A DNA stretch of 10,505 nucleotides from the NCBI GenBank assembly GCA_030605285.1, contig JAUWIQ010000028.1:1-10505 (forward strand), read 5' to 3'. The stretch is from Planctomycetota bacterium. GTDB taxonomy: Bacteria > Planctomycetota > Planctomycetia > Pirellulales > UBA7805. Positions within the stretch are counted from its first letter, which is position 1. The number at the start of each line of letters is the position of its first letter. A program made the translations under genes and the position numbers. Positions 7,036 through 10,505 of the stretch are shown piece after piece. The notes below the pieces were generated by a model. That model did no database searches. It was not told where the DNA came from and saw nothing but the letters and a program-made list of their open reading frames with translations.

Positions 7036-8988
7036 ATGTGTGGTATTGCCGGTGCAGTCTGGACCCCAGCAGGTACTCCGCTCACGCGGCAGGTGCTAAC
7101 CAAGATGACGTCGGTCATCGAGCATCGCGGCCCCGATGGCGAAGGGCATCACCTTGAAGAGACTCCGGATGGTGGCGGAGTCGCTCTGAATCACCGACGA
7201 CTGAGCATCATCGATCTGGCGGGTGGCAAACAGCCGATGTCAAATGAAGATCAGACAGTTTGGATCAGCTTCAATGGCGAAATCTACAACTACCGCGAAC
7301 TGCGAATCGAACTGCAGCAGAAGGGACACCAGTTCCGCACCGACTCAGACACCGAAACGATTGTTCATCTTTACGAAGAGCGGGGGATGGACTTTCTTTC
7401 CGAGTTGCGCGGAATGTTCGCGCTCGCGATTTGGGATCGGCCCCGGGGTCGCTTGATTCTGGCTCGCGATCGCCTGGGCCAGAAGCCCCTCATTTACCGA
7501 GAAGAGGCGGGTCGACTCCTCTTCGCCAGCGAAATCAAAGCCATCCTGCAAGTGCCAGGCGTTCCACGCGAGGTAAATCCACATGCCTTGAGCGAATATC
7601 TGACCTACCTCTATGTGCCCCATCCACGAACGATGTTCGCTGGAATTGAAAAACTGCCTCCCGCGCACTATGCGATTTACGAAAAGGGGCAATTGCAAAT
7701 CGGTTGTTACTGGGACTTGGATCTCAACCGTACAATATCCCGCAGCCTTACGGACGTCGGAGAGGAACTGAATGCCGAACTCGACGATGCCGTGCGATTG
7801 CGGTTGCGGAGCGATGTACCACTCGGAGCATTCCTTTCCGGCGGCATCGATTCTACGGTCATTGTCGGTTTGATGCAGCGACACGCCACGCAGGCAACAA
7901 AAACCTACACCATTGGTTTTCCCATTTCCGATTTTGACGAGACCGCGGACGCCCGTCTGATCGCCGAACATCTCAAGACCGATCATCACGCGTTCCAGGT
8001 GAATCCCGACTCTCTCTCGGTACTGCCGACCCTGACTTGGCACTACGACGAGCCGTTCGGCGACAGCTCGATGATTCCTACGTACTATGTTTCGGAAGTT
8101 ACCCGGCGGCACGTGAAAGTTGCCTTGACCGGCGATGGCGGGGACGAGCTGGTTGGCGGATACACGCGTTACCAGACCGTTCATAAGCTGGGACGCATCG
8201 ATAAGTTTCCGCCGTTCGTACGCCAGTTAATAGGAAACGGGCTCTGGGACCTGCTTCCCGCTCCCGACAGGCAAGATGCGTTCTTAAGAAAACTCCGCGA
8301 CCGGATGCGACTAATTCGGGAAGAGCCACCCGCGCGGTTCGTACGCTGGGTAACTCAATTTACGGCCGCCAGCCGCCAGGCACTTTTTACGCCCGAGTTC
8401 GCCGCCCGACTGGGAACAGACGATGCTGAACAATTTTTTGTCTCGGCTATGGAAAACTGTAGGCAGCGCAGCACGGGGTCCCAGGCCATGCTAACCGACC
8501 TGCAAACCTATCTCCCTTGTGACTTACTGGTCAAAGTCGACTTGGCGAGTATGGCCCACGCGCTCGAGTGCCGCAGCCCGTTTCTCGACCACCGGGTTGT
8601 CGAGCTTGCCACTGCGCTGCCCTACACCCAGAAGGTGTCGGGGAAAAACTCGAAATTCATTCTCAAAGAGGTCTTCCGAAGCATGATCCCACCGAGAATC
8701 GCCTCAAGAAGAAAAATGGGATTCAGCATTCCACTCGACCACTGGTTCCGGAATGAGTTAAAGGACTTTCTCTACCAACACCTGACCGATCCGGTTAGTT
8801 TGAACCGAGGCTATTTCAAACCCGAGGCGATCCATCGGCTGCTGGCCCAGCACCAATCGGGCGACTGGGATCACAACCGTTCCCTTTGGTCGCTACTCTG
8901 CCTGGAACTCTGGCATCGGATGTTCATCGATCCCGCCGAGCCACCCTCCTCGGCCCCCGCAGACCGCGTGGCAAGCCTGGTGACATGA
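7036..8988 (+). CDS. asnB: Asparagine synthase-like glutamine amidotransferase (AsnB family)
   Basis: A 650-residue enzyme predicted to transfer ammonia from glutamine to an ATP-activated carboxylate in the cytoplasm. The start is set at 7036 because the protein then begins Met-Cys-Gly-Ile, and Cys2 becomes the N-terminal nucleophile once Met is removed; an in-frame ATG at 7006 would bury it behind ten residues. A GAAAGGT at 7017-7023 could serve as a slightly distant ribosome binding site. Class II glutaminase motifs follow: HRGPDG (30-35), RRLSIIDL (54-61), FNGEIYNY (78-85) and SDTE (103-106). The synthetase half has the PP-loop LSGGIDST (267-274), DEPFGDSSMIPTYY, TGDGGDELVGGY (365-376), ECRSPFLDH and RKMGFSIPL. 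The DEPFGDSS-IPTYY pattern resembles exopolysaccharide/exosortase-associated members more than housekeeping AsnB, so the acceptor may not be aspartate. A secreted hydrolase gene follows immediately. Confidence 0.93.
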   Translation: MCGIAGAVWTPAGTPLTRQVLTKMTSVIEHRGPDGEGHHLEETPDGGGVALNHRRLSIIDLAGGKQPMSNEDQTVWISFNGEIYNYRELRIELQQKGHQFRTDSDTETIVHLYEERGMDFLSELRGMFALAIWDRPRGRLILARDRLGQKPLIYREEAGRLLFASEIKAILQVPGVPREVNPHALSEYLTYLYVPHPRTMFAGIEKLPPAHYAIYEKGQLQIGCYWDLDLNRTISRSLTDVGEELNAELDDAVRLRLRSDVPLGAFLSGGIDSTVIVGLMQRHATQATKTYTIGFPISDFDETADARLIAEHLKTDHHAFQVNPDSLSVLPTLTWHYDEPFGDSSMIPTYYVSEVTRRHVKVALTGDGGDELVGGYTRYQTVHKLGRIDKFPPFVRQLIGNGLWDLLPAPDRQDAFLRKLRDRMRLIREEPPARFVRWVTQFTAASRQALFTPEFAARLGTDDAEQFFVSAMENCRQRSTGSQAMLTDLQTYLPCDLLVKVDLASMAHALECRSPFLDHRVVELATALPYTQKVSGKNSKFILKEVFRSMIPPRIASRRKMGFSIPLDHWFRNELKDFLYQHLTDPVSLNRGYFKPEAIHRLLAQHQSGDWDHNRSLWSLLCLELWHRMFIDPAEPPSSAPADRVASLVT

Positions 8989-8994
8989 TCTCGC

Positions 8995-8999
8995 GGGAG
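8995..8999 (+). promoter_or_regulatory. Ribosome binding site for the alpha/beta hydrolase
   Basis: GGGAG ends 6 bases before the ATG at 9006. It favours that start over the earlier in-frame ATG at 8985, which overlaps the amidotransferase stop. Confidence 0.5.
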
Positions 9000-9005
9000 T
9001 CCTCG

Positions 9006-10505
9006 ATGCAAATCCGTAGCTCGTTGCTCCTGATCTGGATGCTTCTAATGGTACGGTCGGTTTGCGGTGTAGAGCCAACTCAGACTGAAAATCGCTGGGA
9101 TGTGCTGCCGGCCGGCAGCGAGCGACTCCTCTTCCGGACACTCTTCTACGATGCCAAACGACTCTCTCACCAACGCCGTCGCGAACTCGAAGCATCGCTC
9201 GCCTCGCCGGACGCCGCCGAAGATCGACGGCTGCAGCTGCAAGAGGATTATCTCCGTTTGCTTGGGCCACTTCCCGAACAGACCCCGTTGAACCCTGAGG
9301 TGACCGGACAGATCGAGCGGGACGGCTATCGTATCGAAAAAGTGCGCTACGAGAGCCAACCGGGACACCACGTGACCGCCAACCTCTATCTACCAACGGT
9401 GGGCAAACCTCCCTATCCGGGCGTACTCGTCGCCTGCGGGCACAGCGACAACGGCAAGGCCTATCCCGCCTATCAGGCGGCGTCCGCACTGCTGGCAAAA
9501 AATGGTCTCGTCGCCCTCTGCTACGACCCGATCAGCCAAGGAGAGCGGATCCAACTGCCTGCCGCGCCCCGCTACGGCACCATGACGCACACGCTGCTGG
9601 ATCTCGGCGCCCTGCTGGTGGGCCGCAGCACGGTCTGGTACGAACTGGTGGACGGGATGCGAAGTCTCGATTACCTGCGGACACGACCGGAGGTCGATCC
9701 CACAAAACCGATTGGACTCACGGGAACCAGCGGGGGCGGCACGCAGACCACTTTTTTTATGGCGGCCGATCCGCGCGTCGGGCCAGCCGCCCCCTCCTGC
9801 TATCTGATGACTCGGCTCCGCAAATTTGAAACGGTCGGACCGTCTGATGGCTGCCAGTGGCTGCCTGGCGAAGGACCGGCGGGGATCGATCACTTCGACT
9901 ACTGCGCGATCCGTGCCGATCGCCCCACGCTCGTCCTTGGGGCCACGGATGATTTTTTTGATATTCTCGCTACCCGCGCCGGCGCCGACGAAACCCGCCG
10001 CGTCTTCTCGGCCTTGGGGAAGGAGGCAAATTTCGATTTCTTGGAAACCAATTCTCCCCATGGTTTTCATCGACCGCACCGCGAAGCGGCCACCCGTTTT
10101 ATGCGCAAATGGTTATGCGATGATGATCGTGCCGTGGAAGAAGAGCCTTTTGAACCGCTGGAAGACCAAGCCCTGGCGGTCACGCACACGGGCCAGATTC
10201 AGGGCGACTTTCCCGCAGAGACGACCGTTGCCGCAATGAATCTGCAGGAGGCCCGCAGACTCGCAGCAGCGCGAATACGCTTCTGGGAATCGGGATCCGA
10301 AGCAGAGCGACGCAGCGCGATTCGCCAAACGATCGGGATGCGCAGTTCGCGGCCTCCGTACCAAGTCGAGACGCGAGGATCGATTGAGCGTGACGGCTAC
10401 CGTATTGAAAAATTGGCACTCGTGCGCAAGGACGATGTTCCCCTACCGGTGCTGCTGTTCCTGCCCGAGACTTCTTCCGAGAAACTCCCGGTGGTACTTT
10501 ATGCC
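9006..10505 (+). CDS. Secreted two-module alpha/beta hydrolase (acetylxylan esterase-like), 3' end outside window
   Basis: This frame stays open from 9006 to the window edge (500 codons). MQIRSSLLLIWMLLMVRSVCG is a Sec signal peptide. Module 1 is complete: an IERDGYRIEK strand (103-112), LVACGHSDNGKAY, a YDPISQGER turn, the nucleophile elbow GTSGGG with Ser242 (240-245), an Asp in GATDDFFD (probably Asp316) and a His in SPHGFH (His352). These form the expected Ser-Asp-His triad. The pattern matches planctomycete esterases annotated as acetylxylan esterase or prolyl-oligopeptidase-like. After a linker, module 2 begins with the same IERDGYRIEK (460-469) and LPVLLFLP, then is cut off. An alternative ATG at 8985 overlaps the amidotransferase stop as ATGA and would add seven residues; the better ribosome site and cleaner signal peptide favour 9006. 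Exact substrate unknown; carbohydrate ester cleavage is the likeliest role. Confidence 0.87.
   Translation, partial: MQIRSSLLLIWMLLMVRSVCGVEPTQTENRWDVLPAGSERLLFRTLFYDAKRLSHQRRRELEASLASPDAAEDRRLQLQEDYLRLLGPLPEQTPLNPEVTGQIERDGYRIEKVRYESQPGHHVTANLYLPTVGKPPYPGVLVACGHSDNGKAYPAYQAASALLAKNGLVALCYDPISQGERIQLPAAPRYGTMTHTLLDLGALLVGRSTVWYELVDGMRSLDYLRTRPEVDPTKPIGLTGTSGGGTQTTFFMAADPRVGPAAPSCYLMTRLRKFETVGPSDGCQWLPGEGPAGIDHFDYCAIRADRPTLVLGATDDFFDILATRAGADETRRVFSALGKEANFDFLETNSPHGFHRPHREAATRFMRKWLCDDDRAVEEEPFEPLEDQALAVTHTGQIQGDFPAETTVAAMNLQEARRLAAARIRFWESGSEAERRSAIRQTIGMRSSRPPYQVETRGSIERDGYRIEKLALVRKDDVPLPVLLFLPETSSEKLPVVLYA

Noticed and set aside
7345..8184. A 279-codon minus-strand open frame inside the amidotransferase gene
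   Set aside because: It is antisense to the glutaminase and PP-loop coding region, which has unmistakable motifs in order.
9006..9080. Possible lipoprotein signal in the hydrolase because a Cys ends the hydrophobic stretch
   Set aside because: The residues before the Cys are Arg-Ser-Val, which do not fit a lipobox; an ordinary Sec signal is likelier.
8893..10079. Long minus-strand open frames (201 and 229 codons) opposite the hydrolase
   Set aside because: They lie antisense to a plus-strand frame with a signal peptide and a complete catalytic triad. Their translations are low-complexity Arg/Ala/Gly-rich with no recognisable motif, as expected of GC-rich antisense shadows.

Overview
The window looks like a chromosomal piece from a member of the Planctomycetota, probably Pirellulales-like. 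The evidence is the protein families: a DUF1553 (PSD1) C-terminal region followed by a Tat-exported DUF1501 protein, a WD40 protein, a Tat-exported Gfo/Idh/MocA oxidoreductase, a Sec-exported DUF1080 protein and a long secreted two-module alpha/beta hydrolase. This mix is characteristic of that phylum. No rRNA, tRNA, CRISPR array, transposase or phage gene was seen. All calls rest on reading motifs in the translated sequence; no database search was run.

Layout. (1) Positions 1-4108, + strand: the 3' part of a DUF1549/DUF1553-type gene with a long coiled-coil insertion, then a DUF1501 gene 45 bp later, then a WD40 beta-propeller gene whose ATG overlaps the DUF1501 stop by 4 bp. This looks like one operon. 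(2) Positions 4109-5712, + strand: a gap with a candidate promoter and palindrome, then a Gfo/Idh/MocA oxidoreductase with a twin-arginine signal. Its stop codon lies in the first unit of a short 13-bp tandem repeat. (3) Positions 5800-6654, - strand: a DUF1080 (3-keto-disaccharide hydrolase-like) protein with a Sec signal peptide, convergent with the oxidoreductase. (4) Positions 6655-7035: a mostly non-coding divergent intergenic region with a good candidate promoter for the DUF1080 gene. (5) Positions 7036-8988, + strand: a glutamine-hydrolysing asparagine synthase-like amidotransferase. (6) Position 9006 to the window edge, + strand: a large secreted alpha/beta hydrolase, with a possible earlier start overlapping the amidotransferase stop. 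It has one complete catalytic module and the beginning of a second.

How the genes may work together. The DUF1553/DUF1501 pair is a recurrent, poorly characterised planctomycete cell-envelope module, here with a propeller protein as a third member. The oxidoreductase and the DUF1080 protein are both predicted to leave the cytoplasm. They could form an oxidise-then-cleave route through 3-keto sugars, but the substrate is unknown. The amidotransferase resembles those of exopolysaccharide/exosortase-type loci, and the adjoining hydrolase resembles acetylxylan-esterase-type enzymes, so glycan modification is a reasonable but unproven theme.

I see no clear candidate for a wholly new system. The most unusual points are the coiled-coil insertion splitting DUF1553, the paired exported sugar-redox enzymes, and a ten-residue sequence repeated in the two modules of the last hydrolase.
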